A stretch of 56,033 nucleotides of DNA, taken from NCBI GenBank assembly GCA_002483265.1, contig DLHO01000003.1:1-56033 (forward strand), read 5' to 3'. The first letter of the stretch is position 1. Each line of letters begins with the position of its first letter. This DNA is from Flavobacteriales bacterium UBA7666. Lineage in GTDB: Bacteria; Bacteroidota; Bacteroidia; Flavobacteriales_D; Crocinitomicaceae. The notes below the pieces were generated by a model. That model was not told the origin of the DNA, searched no databases, and was given only the letters and a program-made list of their open reading frames with translations. Position numbers and translations under genes: made by a program. Below are positions 43,765 through 51,608 of this stretch, one piece after another.

Positions 43765-44929
43765 TTCCTGATCCGATTAATTCGTCACCTAAATAAAGTG
43801 CTGCAAATTGACCTGGAGTTATTCCCCTTTGCTTTTTATCGAATAGAATATAATATCCGTCTTCTAGACGTGTTAAGCTGCCTTTTTGGTTGGCTTGACG
43901 GTATCTGATTTTGATGTCAAATTCTTTCACTTCCCCAGCGCTTAGTTCAAGATTTGGGTTGATCCAGTGCATTTCGTCTGTTTCGATCTTTAGTGCCCAT
44001 TTATTCAGTCCGGGGTGATCGTCTTTTTGACCGGAATAAACCGTGTTTGAATCAGTGTCTATCCCTATAACAAAAGAAGGGTTGGGTCTTCCGCCAATGT
44101 GAAGTCCTTTACGTTGTCCAATTGTGTAGTAATGAGCGCCAATGTGCTTTTCAACCTCCATTCCCATATTTGGGGAGTAGATGAATTCTTTACTGAGATC
44201 AACGACGTGATTTAAATCTACGGGAATATTTGAATAATCTAAAAATTGATTATCTAATTCACTTATTTCTATTATTTTACCGTGTTTAACTTTAAGTTTT
44301 TGTTGAAGAAATTCCGGTAAAGAGATTTTTCCTACAAAGCACAGGCCTTGCGAGTCTTTCTTGTCTGCTGTGACTAATCCAATTTCTTTTGCAATTGCTC
44401 TAACTTCTGATTTTTGAAGGTTTCCAATAGGGAAGAGCGCTTTGGAAAGTTGTTCTTGTGATAATTGACAAAGGAAATAGGATTGATCCTTGTTCGGGTC
44501 CAGTCCGGAAAGTAGATGATGTATGCCGTCTTCTGTGGTTGTTTTTCTGCAATAATGTCCTGTGGCAACATAATCAGCGCCCAGCTCCATTGCAGCCTTT
44601 AAAAACACGTCAAATTTGATTTCCCGGTTGCATAGCACGTCCGGATTTGGAGTTCTTCCGGCTTCGTATTCCGCAAACATGTAATCTACGATCCGCTCTT
44701 TGTATTCTTTGCTTAAGTCCAGTACTTGAAAAGGGATTCCCAGGTGTTCAGCTACTAAAAGCGCGTCATTACTGTCGTCAATCCAAGGGCAATCATTGGA
44801 AAGTGTGACAGTTTCATCGTGCCAATTACGCATAAACAGGCCAATTACTTCATATCCTTCTTGTTGAAGTAAATGTGCGGTAACACTTGAATCTACACCG
44901 CCGGATAATCCGACAACCACTCTTTTCAT
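43751..44929 (-). CDS. mnmA: tRNA-uridine 2-sulfurtransferase
   Basis: 392 residues. Introduces the 2-thio group on U34 of tRNA-Lys, -Glu and -Gln. It has the PP-loop ATP motif SGGVDSS (9-15), the catalytic Cys100 in NPDVLCNREIKF and the second catalytic Cys197 in DSQGLCFVG. The domain order (adenylation, linker, C-terminal beta barrel) is complete. A TAAATTTG element ends 4 nt upstream of the ATG, so the mRNA is probably leaderless. Confidence 0.96.
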   Translation of the reverse strand: MKRVVVGLSGGVDSSVTAHLLQQEGYEVIGLFMRNWHDETVTLSNDCPWIDDSNDALLVAEHLGIPFQVLDLSKEYKERIVDYMFAEYEAGRTPNPDVLCNREIKFDVFLKAAMELGADYVATGHYCRKTTTEDGIHHLLSGLDPNKDQSYFLCQLSQEQLSKALFPIGNLQKSEVRAIAKEIGLVTADKKDSQGLCFVGKISLPEFLQQKLKVKHGKIIEISELDNQFLDYSNIPVDLNHVVDLSKEFIYSPNMGMEVEKHIGAHYYTIGQRKGLHIGGRPNPSFVIGIDTDSNTVYSGQKDDHPGLNKWALKIETDEMHWINPNLELSAGEVKEFDIKIRYRQANQKGSLTRLEDGYYILFDKKQRGITPGQFAALYLGDELIGSGIISH

Positions 44930-44933
44930 GGTG

Positions 44934-44941
44934 CAAATTTA
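44934..44941 (-). promoter_or_regulatory. -7 element of mnmA
   Basis: TAAATTTG on the minus strand, 4 nt before the ATG. No TTG is seen at the usual distance upstream. Confidence 0.5.
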
Positions 44942-44994
44942 CGAACTTTTGAAAAGCGTTTTTGAAAAATAGTATTCTTTCGAAAAATTAACAG

Positions 44995-45030
44995 TTACAA
45001 AAGTGAATTATCGAATGTTACATTTGTTTC
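44995..45030. promoter_or_regulatory. second copy of the ACAAATGT inverted site
   Basis: TTACAAAAGTGAATTAT, then CGAATGTTACATTTGTTTC: the same words as upstream of the XRE gene (43331-43389), here with the half-sites only 15 nt apart. It carries a plus-strand TACATTTG but no start codon follows. It may be an operator of the XRE regulator or a relic of its promoter region. Confidence 0.45.
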
Positions 45031-45134
45031 AGTTGTGTGTTGGTGAGTTTGGTCTGTGAATTACGAATGGCGAGCTATTGATTTGAAGTGGTGTTTATAA
45101 TTAGTAAGGATTGTTTGAAATAGATACAATCATT

Positions 45135-45178
45135 GGAATATCCATGGGATATCTATGGGATATCTATGGGATATTCAT
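45135..45178. repeat. four tandem 11-bp units
   Basis: GGAATATCCAT, GGGATATCTAT, GGGATATCTAT and GGGATATTCAT in a row. Each unit has a GATATC-like centre, and the period of 11 bp is close to one DNA turn, as in arrays of protein-binding sites. It lies in the 371-bp gap between mnmA and the next gene. The rest of that gap holds the site at 44995 and the promoter at 45289. Confidence 0.8.
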
Positions 45179-45288
45179 GCTTTATTTAGAGAATATCAAT
45201 ACCTTATCATTGGTTTTATCCTGTTATAAAATATTTCTTTTAGAATGTAAATAATCGTTAACGGAAATGAAACCGCAGAAAAAAATCA

Positions 45289-45296
45289 TATTTTCG
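45289..45296 (+). promoter_or_regulatory. -7 element of the 45301 gene
   Basis: TATTTTCG followed by TTCC and the ATG; the same 12-mer context occurs before 53924. Confidence 0.55.
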
Positions 45297-45300
45297 TTCC

Positions 45301-46032
45301 ATGAAACTGATTGTTGCAATCTTATTGATCCTTTCCGGGAATGCTTTTGCTCAGCAACCTTGTACCCGAGTTTGGTTGAAAGGAAGGGTGGAAGATACTT
45401 TGATTAAACATGCATTTTTGAATTTGATGGTGGTAAATACTTCCACCGGTAAAGGTGTTTTCGGTCAGCCGGATGGAACTTTCGGAGTTTACGTGAGTAA
45501 TAATGACTCAATCATTTTATCTGTTAAGGGTTACGAACGTTATGGATTTCGAGTGATTGGAGATTCTTCCTGCCATTTCGAGGTTTATGCTGTGGTAGAG
45601 CGAAAGGCACGCCAAATTGATGAAGTAGTGATCAAACCTTTGAAATCAATTCAGGAGATCAAAGAAGAACGTGCTGCTTTGGCTTTAAGAGAAACAAGAA
45701 CTATTACAGGGCTGGAAGCTTTTCAAAGTCCGATAACGGCATTGTACCAACGTTTTTCCAAGAGAGAGCAGTCTAAAGCAATAGTTGCTAAAAAACAATA
45801 CGAAGATTCAAAAGAAGAAGTGGTTCAGGAGCTTTTAAGACTGTATGTTTCTTACGATATTATCAAACTTAACAACGATGATTTCATTGATTTCATTCGC
45901 TTCATGTCGATGGATGAGAATTTCCTGAAAACGGCTACGGATATTGAATTGATTACATTCATCAAAGATAAACTCGAGCATTACCTACTGCTTCACCCGG
46001 AGAAAGAGGTGGAATACCAGAAACAGAAGTAA
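45301..46032 (+). CDS. exported protein with a carboxypeptidase-like regulatory domain
   Basis: 243 residues with a signal peptide (MKLIVAILLILSGNAFAQ). The first half has the CarboxypepD_reg-like beta sandwich (VWLKGRVEDTLIKHAFLNLMVVN, then GVFGQPDGTFGVYV and DSIILSVKGYERYGF). The second half is helical and highly charged (KREQSKAIVAKKQYEDSKEEVVQELLRLY). Proteins of this type are frequent in Bacteroidota, without assigned function. It is probably monocistronic; the nested AT-rich repeat starts at its stop codon. Confidence 0.78.
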   Translation: MKLIVAILLILSGNAFAQQPCTRVWLKGRVEDTLIKHAFLNLMVVNTSTGKGVFGQPDGTFGVYVSNNDSIILSVKGYERYGFRVIGDSSCHFEVYAVVERKARQIDEVVIKPLKSIQEIKEERAALALRETRTITGLEAFQSPITALYQRFSKREQSKAIVAKKQYEDSKEEVVQELLRLYVSYDIIKLNNDDFIDFIRFMSMDENFLKTATDIELITFIKDKLEHYLLLHPEKEVEYQKQK

Positions 46033-46113
46033 ATTATCAATTTTTTAAATGATCAATTATCAAGAAGGTGTGAGTGCTCAACTTTTTGATAATTACGGAA
46101 TTGATCATTAATA
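46031..46113. repeat. nested AT-rich inverted repeat, copy 3
   Basis: AAATTATCAATTTT and GATCAATTATCAAG on the left answer CTTTTTGATAATT and AATTGATCATTAATAATT on the right. Less perfect than the copies at 16530 and 36903, but with the same nested layout. Confidence 0.65.
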
Positions 46114-46120
46114 ATTCCCC

Positions 46121-47896
46121 TTAGTCTTCAAATACTTTCGGTTCTTCGGTTAATTGTTTGTCGTACAATTCACGATACTGACTATTTGTTTGTAATAAAT
46201 CAGCGGGTTTACCTTCTTCCACGATTCTTCCGTCTTCCAAAACCAAAATATAATCTGCATTTCTAAGACTGGAAATCCGGTGGCTTACAATAACAGAGGT
46301 TGTTTGATTTTCCTGATTTAATTGCTTTAAATTCCCCAGAATGATTTCTTCTGTTTCAGTATCAACAGCTGATAAACAATCGTCTAAGAGTAAAATGTCC
46401 GGTTTGCGAATTAATGCCCGTGCAATACTTACGCGTTGCTTTTGTCCACCGGAAAGATTCACGCCGCGTTCACCCAATACCGTTTCGAATTTATCGGGAA
46501 ACGCTTCAATATTGTGGAGGACATGTGCATCTTTTGCTGCATTTACAATTTCTTCTTCTGTGACCTGTTCAAAGTTTAATGCTCCAAATGCAATATTGTT
46601 TCGGATTGTATCTGAAAACAAGAATACATCTTGGGGAACAACTGAGAGTTGTCTTCTATATTCCGTTAGATTAACTGATGAAAGTTTCTCTGAATTATAG
46701 CTGATTTCACCTGAGCTCGGATCTAATTGACGCACAATCATTTGCAGCAGTGTAGATTTTCCTGACCCCGTTTTCCCAATAATACCCAATGTTTCACCTC
46801 GTTTCAAGGTAAAGTTGATGTCTGACAGTACCTCCGGTGAATCTGGTTTATAACGGAATGCCATGTCTTTGAACTGAATTTCCTTAAATTCTTTTAACGG
46901 AGCTTCTGATTCATTTTTGATTGCCGGTTCTGTCTTTAAGAATTCGTTGATACGTTCCTGTGAAGCAGCGGCTCTTTGATTGATACTGGTTACCCAGCCA
47001 ATACTCGCAAACGGCCAAGTTAAATTATAGATCAGGAGAATAGTTGTTACAATATCACCAGGCAGAATTGTCCCCTTAAAAGTAAGTAGCCCGCCCATAT
47101 AAATACTTAGTAGAGTACTTGTTCCGATCAAAAGTGAAATAGTGGGCATAAACAAGGCGTTTGTTCTTACCAGACGCATGGTTTTCTTCAGGTATGAACC
47201 GGAACTCGCTTCAAAATTTTGTTTGGCATGTTTCTCTTGAATGTAAGCTTTGATCACCCGGATTCCCGAAAATGTTTCCTGTCCCAGAGTACTTAAACGC
47301 GATTGCTCTTGCTGCACTTCTTTACTCAGTTTATTCATCCGGTTAGAAACCAGATAGATCAAAACAGCCATAATAGGAAGAGGTGCAAGGGCGTAAAGTG
47401 CTAATTCAGTATTGATTTTCAGCATTTGATACAAACTGAAAGGGAAGAGGGCGATTAGATTTATAGTATACATAATTCCCGGTCCCAAATATTGACGAAC
47501 CTGAGAAACGTCTTCTGAAATGCGGTTCATTAAATCACCAGTCGACTGTCTTTTATAAAAACCGTAATCCAGCTGCTGATACTTCTCGAAGATCTCGTTT
47601 TTCAGATCGAATTCGATGTACCGCGACATGATAATGAGTGTTTGGCGGGTCAGGAATAGGAAAAATCCCTTAATTATGTTAAAAGTTATGATTAGCCCTG
47701 CCAGTCCCAGCACTGTCCAGAAAAGACTTTCTCCGGCACTTAATTGTGTCTTCCCTGAAAGAAAGTTCATGGATTGACCGACAAAAACTGGGATTTTCGC
47801 TCCAAAGTAATTACCTGCAATAATGAAGAGGACACCAAGGAGCAATCGCCAGCGGTATTTGAATAAATATTTGTTTAAATAGCTTAGAGACTTCAT
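46121..47896 (-). CDS. ABC transporter, fused membrane and ATPase domains
   Basis: 591 residues of the MsbA/MdlB type. Six membrane helices (about 15-310) precede the nucleotide-binding domain. Walker A is GKTGSGKST (374-382), the signature is LSGGQKQR (481-488) and Walker B is LLLDD (502-506). The usual catalytic Glu after Walker B is Asp here, as in one half of many heterodimeric exporters such as MdlA-type proteins. No partner half-transporter is adjacent. Substrate unknown; lipid or drug export is likely. Divergent from leucine dehydrogenase. Confidence 0.9.
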   Translation of the reverse strand: MKSLSYLNKYLFKYRWRLLLGVLFIIAGNYFGAKIPVFVGQSMNFLSGKTQLSAGESLFWTVLGLAGLIITFNIIKGFFLFLTRQTLIIMSRYIEFDLKNEIFEKYQQLDYGFYKRQSTGDLMNRISEDVSQVRQYLGPGIMYTINLIALFPFSLYQMLKINTELALYALAPLPIMAVLIYLVSNRMNKLSKEVQQEQSRLSTLGQETFSGIRVIKAYIQEKHAKQNFEASSGSYLKKTMRLVRTNALFMPTISLLIGTSTLLSIYMGGLLTFKGTILPGDIVTTILLIYNLTWPFASIGWVTSINQRAAASQERINEFLKTEPAIKNESEAPLKEFKEIQFKDMAFRYKPDSPEVLSDINFTLKRGETLGIIGKTGSGKSTLLQMIVRQLDPSSGEISYNSEKLSSVNLTEYRRQLSVVPQDVFLFSDTIRNNIAFGALNFEQVTEEEIVNAAKDAHVLHNIEAFPDKFETVLGERGVNLSGGQKQRVSIARALIRKPDILLLDDCLSAVDTETEEIILGNLKQLNQENQTTSVIVSHRISSLRNADYILVLEDGRIVEEGKPADLLQTNSQYRELYDKQLTEEPKVFED

Positions 47897-47909
47897 TCGA
47901 TAAATTTCC

Positions 47910-47917
47910 TATTTTTG
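47910..47917 (+). promoter_or_regulatory. possible -7 element of leucine dehydrogenase
   Basis: TATTTTTG, 73 nt before the ATG. The leader contains imperfect inverted words (AATGCGA and TCGCATT) that could fold into a hairpin. Confidence 0.4.
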
Positions 47918-47990
47918 CGAGCGCTAATGCGATTTTGTTCGAATTACAAAATTAGCCATTCGCATTGAAATAAAAGATTAAAAGTCGCGT

Positions 47991-49088
47991 ATGTTTGAAG
48001 TAAAAGAAGTCAAAGATCTAAATCTGGCTGAAAACCCCGTTATTTCTCAAATGAGTATGTATAACCATGAGCAATTGTTATTCTGTAACGATACTGCAAC
48101 TGGTCTGAAAGCAATTATTGCTGTGCATAACACCGTTCTTGGGCCTGCTTTGGGAGGAACTCGTATGTGGATGTACAACAATGAAATGGAGGCTTTGAAT
48201 GATGTATTGCGTCTTTCAAGAGGAATGACTTATAAGAATTCAATTTCCGGATTGAATTTGGGTGGTGGAAAAGCAGTGATTATCGGAGATTCACGTTCCA
48301 TGAAGTCGGAAGCTTTGTTCCGTCGTTTTGGAAAGTTTGTAAACTCATTGGCTGGAAAATACATTACTGCAGAAGATGTGGGTATTTCACCGGCTGACAT
48401 GGTTTGGGTTTCCATGGAAACAAATCACGTAGTTGGTTTACCGGGAAAGAGCGGTGATCCTTCTCCAGTAACTGCTTATGGAGTTTACATGGGAATGAAG
48501 GCATGTGCTAGTCAGCAATTCGGTTCTGATTCATTGGCAGGTAAGAAAATAGCTGTTCAGGGAGTTGGTCATGTTGGAGAGTATTTGGTGAAGCACTTGG
48601 TTTCTGAAGGAGCTGAAGTAACAATTACGGATATCCACCAAGAAACATTGAAACGCGTTTCCAATGAATACGGAGTAAAAGTGGTTGGATTAGACGAGAT
48701 TTACGATGTGCCGATGGACATTTATGCACCATGTGCTTTAGGAGCAACGATCAATGACGACACAATCAATCGCTTGAAATGTTCCATTATTGCTGGAGCT
48801 GCTAACAACCAATTAGCGAATGAAAAAATTCACGGTCAATTGGTGAAGGATAAAGGAATTATTTATGCTCCTGACTTTGCATTGAATGCAGGAGGTGTAA
48901 TCAACTGTTACTCAGAAGTGGCTGGTTTATCTGCGCAATGGTCAATGGCTAAAGCGGAAGAGATCTACTCAACAATTGGAAACATCGTTTCCCGTTCAAG
49001 TGCAGAAGGTGTTCCAACATATCAAATTGCAAACAAGATCGCCGAAGAGCGCATTGAGTCAATCGGTAAAGTGAAATTACCACTATAA
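47991..49088 (+). CDS. leucine (Leu/Val/Phe) dehydrogenase
   Basis: 365 residues of the Glu/Leu/Phe/Val dehydrogenase family. It reversibly deaminates branched-chain amino acids with NAD. Substrate-binding Lys82 is in MTYKNS and catalytic Lys94 in LGGGKAVI. The Rossmann domain begins with VQGVGHVGEYLVKHL (GxGxxG-type). ITAEDVGISPADM and IAGAANNQLA are family motifs. The length matches leucine dehydrogenase rather than glutamate dehydrogenase. It may feed the leucine breakdown to which the HMG-CoA lyase and thiolase also belong. nusB begins 22 nt downstream. Confidence 0.93.
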   Translation: MFEVKEVKDLNLAENPVISQMSMYNHEQLLFCNDTATGLKAIIAVHNTVLGPALGGTRMWMYNNEMEALNDVLRLSRGMTYKNSISGLNLGGGKAVIIGDSRSMKSEALFRRFGKFVNSLAGKYITAEDVGISPADMVWVSMETNHVVGLPGKSGDPSPVTAYGVYMGMKACASQQFGSDSLAGKKIAVQGVGHVGEYLVKHLVSEGAEVTITDIHQETLKRVSNEYGVKVVGLDEIYDVPMDIYAPCALGATINDDTINRLKCSIIAGAANNQLANEKIHGQLVKDKGIIYAPDFALNAGGVINCYSEVAGLSAQWSMAKAEEIYSTIGNIVSRSSAEGVPTYQIANKIAEERIESIGKVKLPL

Positions 49089-49110
49089 AAAGATAGGAGA
49101 GTAGTTTATA

Positions 49111-50058
49111 ATGCTGAATAGAAGACATTTACGAATTAAAGTTTTGCAAGCGCTTTATGCTTATTTCCAAGGGGATGAGGATAGCATCAAGAAAACGGAA
49201 AACGAATTAATACAAGCAGTAGATCGCATTTATGATCTGTACTTGTATTTATTGTTGAGTTTCGGTGAATTGAAAGACATTGCAGAACATCGTATTGAAG
49301 AAAATAAAAAGAAGATCCGCCCAACGGAAGAAGACTTGAATGCCAATAGAAAATTTGTGGATTCAGTGGTTATTCAAACGTTGCAGGATAGTTACTCGCT
49401 TCGTGAGGCTTCTGAAGACCGTTCTGTGAATTGGATCGGTGACGAACATCATGAAATGTTCCGCAAAATCTATATTCAAATGAGAGAAGGGGAAACCTGG
49501 TTTGCTCACATGAATAATGAAGTAACGGATTTTGAAGAAGATAAAAACTTCATGATCAACTTGTTTAAAGCGGAGATTGCAAATTCTCCTTTAGTTTATC
49601 ACTTTTTTGAAGAAAAAAGTATTCATTGGTTAGACGATATTGACTTAGCTTGTCAAATGGCAATCAAATCGATCAAAGCAATGGAAGCAGGTGAGAAGTT
49701 TGTAGTGATGCCTTTGTACAAAGACAAAGAAGATGAACAGGAATTTATCCGCACGTTACTTCGTAAGACCATTTCGATGGATTCTGAAAATTTACTGTTG
49801 ATTGATGAATTAACTGATAACTGGGAATTGGAACGCATTGCCAAAATGGATATTCTCCTTTTGAAAATGGCAATTACGGAACTTCAGGTCTTTAAGAGTA
49901 TTCCGAAAAAGGTAACTTTGAACGAATACATTGAAATCTCGAAATTCTATTCAACTCCAAAAAGTCATGGATTTATCAACGGAATCCTGGATAAGGCCGT
50001 TGATAGATTAGTAAAAGATGGAAAAATTTCTAAACTCGGAAGAGGTTTAATGGATTAA
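49111..50058 (+). CDS. nusB: transcription antitermination factor NusB
   Basis: 315 residues, about twice the E. coli protein, as is usual in Bacteroidota. The N-terminus LNRRHLRIKVLQALYAYFQGDE is the family start. The conserved NusB core is at the C-terminus: DMDILLLKMAITELQVFKSIPKKVTLNEYIEISKFYSTPKSHGFINGILDKAVDRL. It binds boxA RNA with NusE for rRNA antitermination. The internal extension is acidic and helical. Followed within 4 nt by a DUF1573 gene, then yajC, an order common in this phylum. Confidence 0.95.
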   Translation: MLNRRHLRIKVLQALYAYFQGDEDSIKKTENELIQAVDRIYDLYLYLLLSFGELKDIAEHRIEENKKKIRPTEEDLNANRKFVDSVVIQTLQDSYSLREASEDRSVNWIGDEHHEMFRKIYIQMREGETWFAHMNNEVTDFEEDKNFMINLFKAEIANSPLVYHFFEEKSIHWLDDIDLACQMAIKSIKAMEAGEKFVVMPLYKDKEDEQEFIRTLLRKTISMDSENLLLIDELTDNWELERIAKMDILLLKMAITELQVFKSIPKKVTLNEYIEISKFYSTPKSHGFINGILDKAVDRLVKDGKISKLGRGLMD

Positions 50059-50062
50059 TGTT

Positions 50063-50458
50063 ATGAGAAAAATCGTGTTTTTGGGCTTAGCTTTGTCGTT
50101 CTTAACGGCATGTGGATCTGATTCTCCTTCAGAAATTGTTGGATACAAGACCACAATGAAAATCCCAAGTGTTTTTAATGCAGGAAAGATTGCAAGAGGT
50201 GAAGTAATTCACGCTAACTTTGTAGTAGAAAATACAGGTGAATACCCATTGGTATTGTCTGATGTTTCAGGATCTTGCTCTTGTACGGTTGCAGATTGGA
50301 GTAAAGATCCGATTCCTCCGGGAGAAAAGGGATTTGTGAAAGCAAACGTAAAGACAGAATCCTTTTCAGAAGGGCCGGTTACAAGAAGTGTAACTATTTT
50401 GTCCAATACAACACCTCCGAACACCAAAGTGGTAGTTGAGGCAACGATTATAAAGTAG
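50063..50458 (+). CDS. DUF1573 lipoprotein
   Basis: 131 residues. Signal with lipobox LTAC (Cys17). The mature part is one immunoglobulin-like DUF1573 domain (NAGKIARGEVIHANFVVENTGEYPLVLSDVSGSCSCTVADWSKDPIPPGEKG), with the conserved CSC pair. Probably periplasmic and anchored in a membrane; the molecular role of the family is unknown. Sits between nusB and yajC. Confidence 0.92.
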   Translation: MRKIVFLGLALSFLTACGSDSPSEIVGYKTTMKIPSVFNAGKIARGEVIHANFVVENTGEYPLVLSDVSGSCSCTVADWSKDPIPPGEKGFVKANVKTESFSEGPVTRSVTILSNTTPPNTKVVVEATIIK

Positions 50459-50520
50459 AACTGTTCAACTGTTGAATAGATTGTACTTCAATTAGTAAAT
50501 AATAAATAAAAAATAGAGTT

Positions 50521-50778
50521 ATGCAAATTATAATGCTCGTATTGATGTTAGTGGTGTTTTACTTCTTTCTGATTCGTCCACAACAGAAAAAACAAAAAGA
50601 GCTTAAATCGTTTCGTGAGAATTTGAAACAAGGAGATAAAGTGGTTACTATCGGTGGAATTCACGGTAAAATCCTTGAAATTACAGATACAACAATTTTG
50701 ATCAGTTGTGAAGGCACCAAATTGCGTATTGAAAAATCTGCAGTTTCAACTTCAGTTGCTGAAAACTTAGGAGTATAG
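50521..50778 (+). CDS. yajC: preprotein translocase accessory subunit YajC
   Basis: 85 residues. One N-terminal membrane helix (2-18), the hallmark FFLIRPQQKKQKELKSF right after it, and a small cytoplasmic domain (GDKVVTIGGIHGKILEITDTTILIS). Associates with SecDF-SecYEG. Normal length. A perfect palindrome follows 18 nt after its stop. Confidence 0.95.
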   Translation: MQIIMLVLMLVVFYFFLIRPQQKKQKELKSFRENLKQGDKVVTIGGIHGKILEITDTTILISCEGTKLRIEKSAVSTSVAENLGV

Positions 50779-50796
50779 GTTTAATCCGAAAAAAAT

Positions 50797-50840
50797 AAAA
50801 AAAGGTCGGGGTGAAAAATTTTTCACCCCGACCTTTTTTT
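50797..50840. repeat. perfect 44-bp intergenic palindrome
   Basis: Arm of 22 nt: seven A, then GGTCGGGGTG, then five A (50797-50818), mirrored exactly (50819-50840). Lies between convergent genes and can end both; its last two bases are part of the next gene's stop codon. Confidence 0.92.
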
Positions 50841-51111
50841 ATGCAATATATGTCTTTGTGAAATTCATGGAGAAATTCGTTGCATTTTCTCTTCTATCAC
50901 GACGTCTGTTTACCCTTCTTCTGGTACGTCTTCGAACTCTTCGTCTTTCTCCGGGAACGGTCTGTGCATAAAATTGCCCACTTGTTCCATCTGATAGAAC
51001 TGAACTTGTTTCTTGATTTGGAATAATACCTTCTGGTGTTTCCATGGTAAGCATGCTTAAGGATAAAGCTCCATAAAGGAAAGTGCTCAAGATGATGTGT
51101 TTTGCTTTCAT
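50839..51111 (-). CDS. small exported arginine-rich protein
   Basis: 90 residues. A hydrophobic N-terminus (MKAKHIILSTFLYGALSLSML) is a likely signal peptide. After a neutral linker comes an extreme basic run (ERRRVRRRTRRRVNRRRD), then a short polar end. The composition recalls nucleic-acid- or polyanion-binding peptides, and if exported it could bind LPS or extracellular DNA (inference). Family not recognised. A TAAATTCA element lies 5 nt before the start on the minus strand. The stop codon sits at the edge of the 44-bp palindrome. Confidence 0.65.
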   Translation of the reverse strand: MKAKHIILSTFLYGALSLSMLTMETPEGIIPNQETSSVLSDGTSGQFYAQTVPGERRRVRRRTRRRVNRRRDRRENATNFSMNFTKTYIA

Positions 51112-51228
51112 AGTTTTGAATTTAGTAAGTATGTGCTTTGTATAAGATTATCAAAATGCGGAAAAGTTTAAAACAAAAAGAATGCCATTTATTTCTGATA
51201 GATGTCGATTGGCGGTGCTTTTTTGTTG

Positions 51229-51258
51229 TCTCCCGCAGATTACGCAGATAACGCAGAG
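51229..51258 (+). repeat. TCTCCCGC-type intergenic repeat, copy A
   Basis: Begins TCTCCCGCAGATTACGCAG. An inverted, related copy is at 51461-51488. Together they bracket a 37-residue ORF in a 497-bp gap (51112-51608). Confidence 0.65.
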
Positions 51259-51326
51259 GTTTGAATGTTTATTCACAATGCTTAAATTTATTTCCAAAAT
51301 AATTAGATTAACTTTTAATCATTATC

Positions 51327-51440
51327 ATGAAAGCATTCGAAATTATTAAAGGACAAAAATCAGATTATACAAATACTAAGTTTGCTTCGTTAGAGGAAGC
51401 ATTGGGTAGTTTGGAGGCTACTAAAATAGATTTTATTTAG
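51327..51440 (+). CDS. possible 37-residue peptide
   Basis: ATG to TAG, encoding MKAFEIIKGQKSDYTNTKFASLEEALGSLEATKIDFI in two parts: a mixed-charge start and an amphipathic helix. No recognised family, no clear promoter. It is bounded on both sides by inverted copies of an intergenic repeat. It may be a real small gene or a remnant of a larger one. Confidence 0.3.
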   Translation: MKAFEIIKGQKSDYTNTKFASLEEALGSLEATKIDFI

Positions 51441-51460
51441 TACCATAAACACATGTTTTT

Positions 51461-51488
51461 CTACGTAATCTGCGATATCAGCGGGAGA
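51461..51488 (-). repeat. TCTCCCGC-type intergenic repeat, copy B (inverted)
   Basis: Reads TCTCCCGCTGATATCGCAG on the minus strand, sharing the TCTCCCGC head and the CGCAGATTACG words with copy A. Confidence 0.65.
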
Positions 51489-51552
51489 AATAGGTGTTGT
51501 GCTTCGTGTTCCTCGTGGTTAAACCTTCTTTGTACTATGTGGTTCAACAAAA

Positions 51553-51586
51553 AATGCCACCTCCCGCATGTGCGGGAAATGGCATT
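51553..51586 (-). terminator. thiolase terminator
   Basis: Two stacked stems, AATGCCA/TGGCATT outside and TCCCGCA/TGCGGGA inside, with a T run on the minus-strand side. Confidence 0.82.
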
Positions 51587-51608
51587 CCATAATCTATTTT
51601 AAATTCTA

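Noticed and set aside
45135..45178. Short CRISPR-like array
   Set aside because: The units are contiguous 11-mers with no spacers and there are no cas genes.
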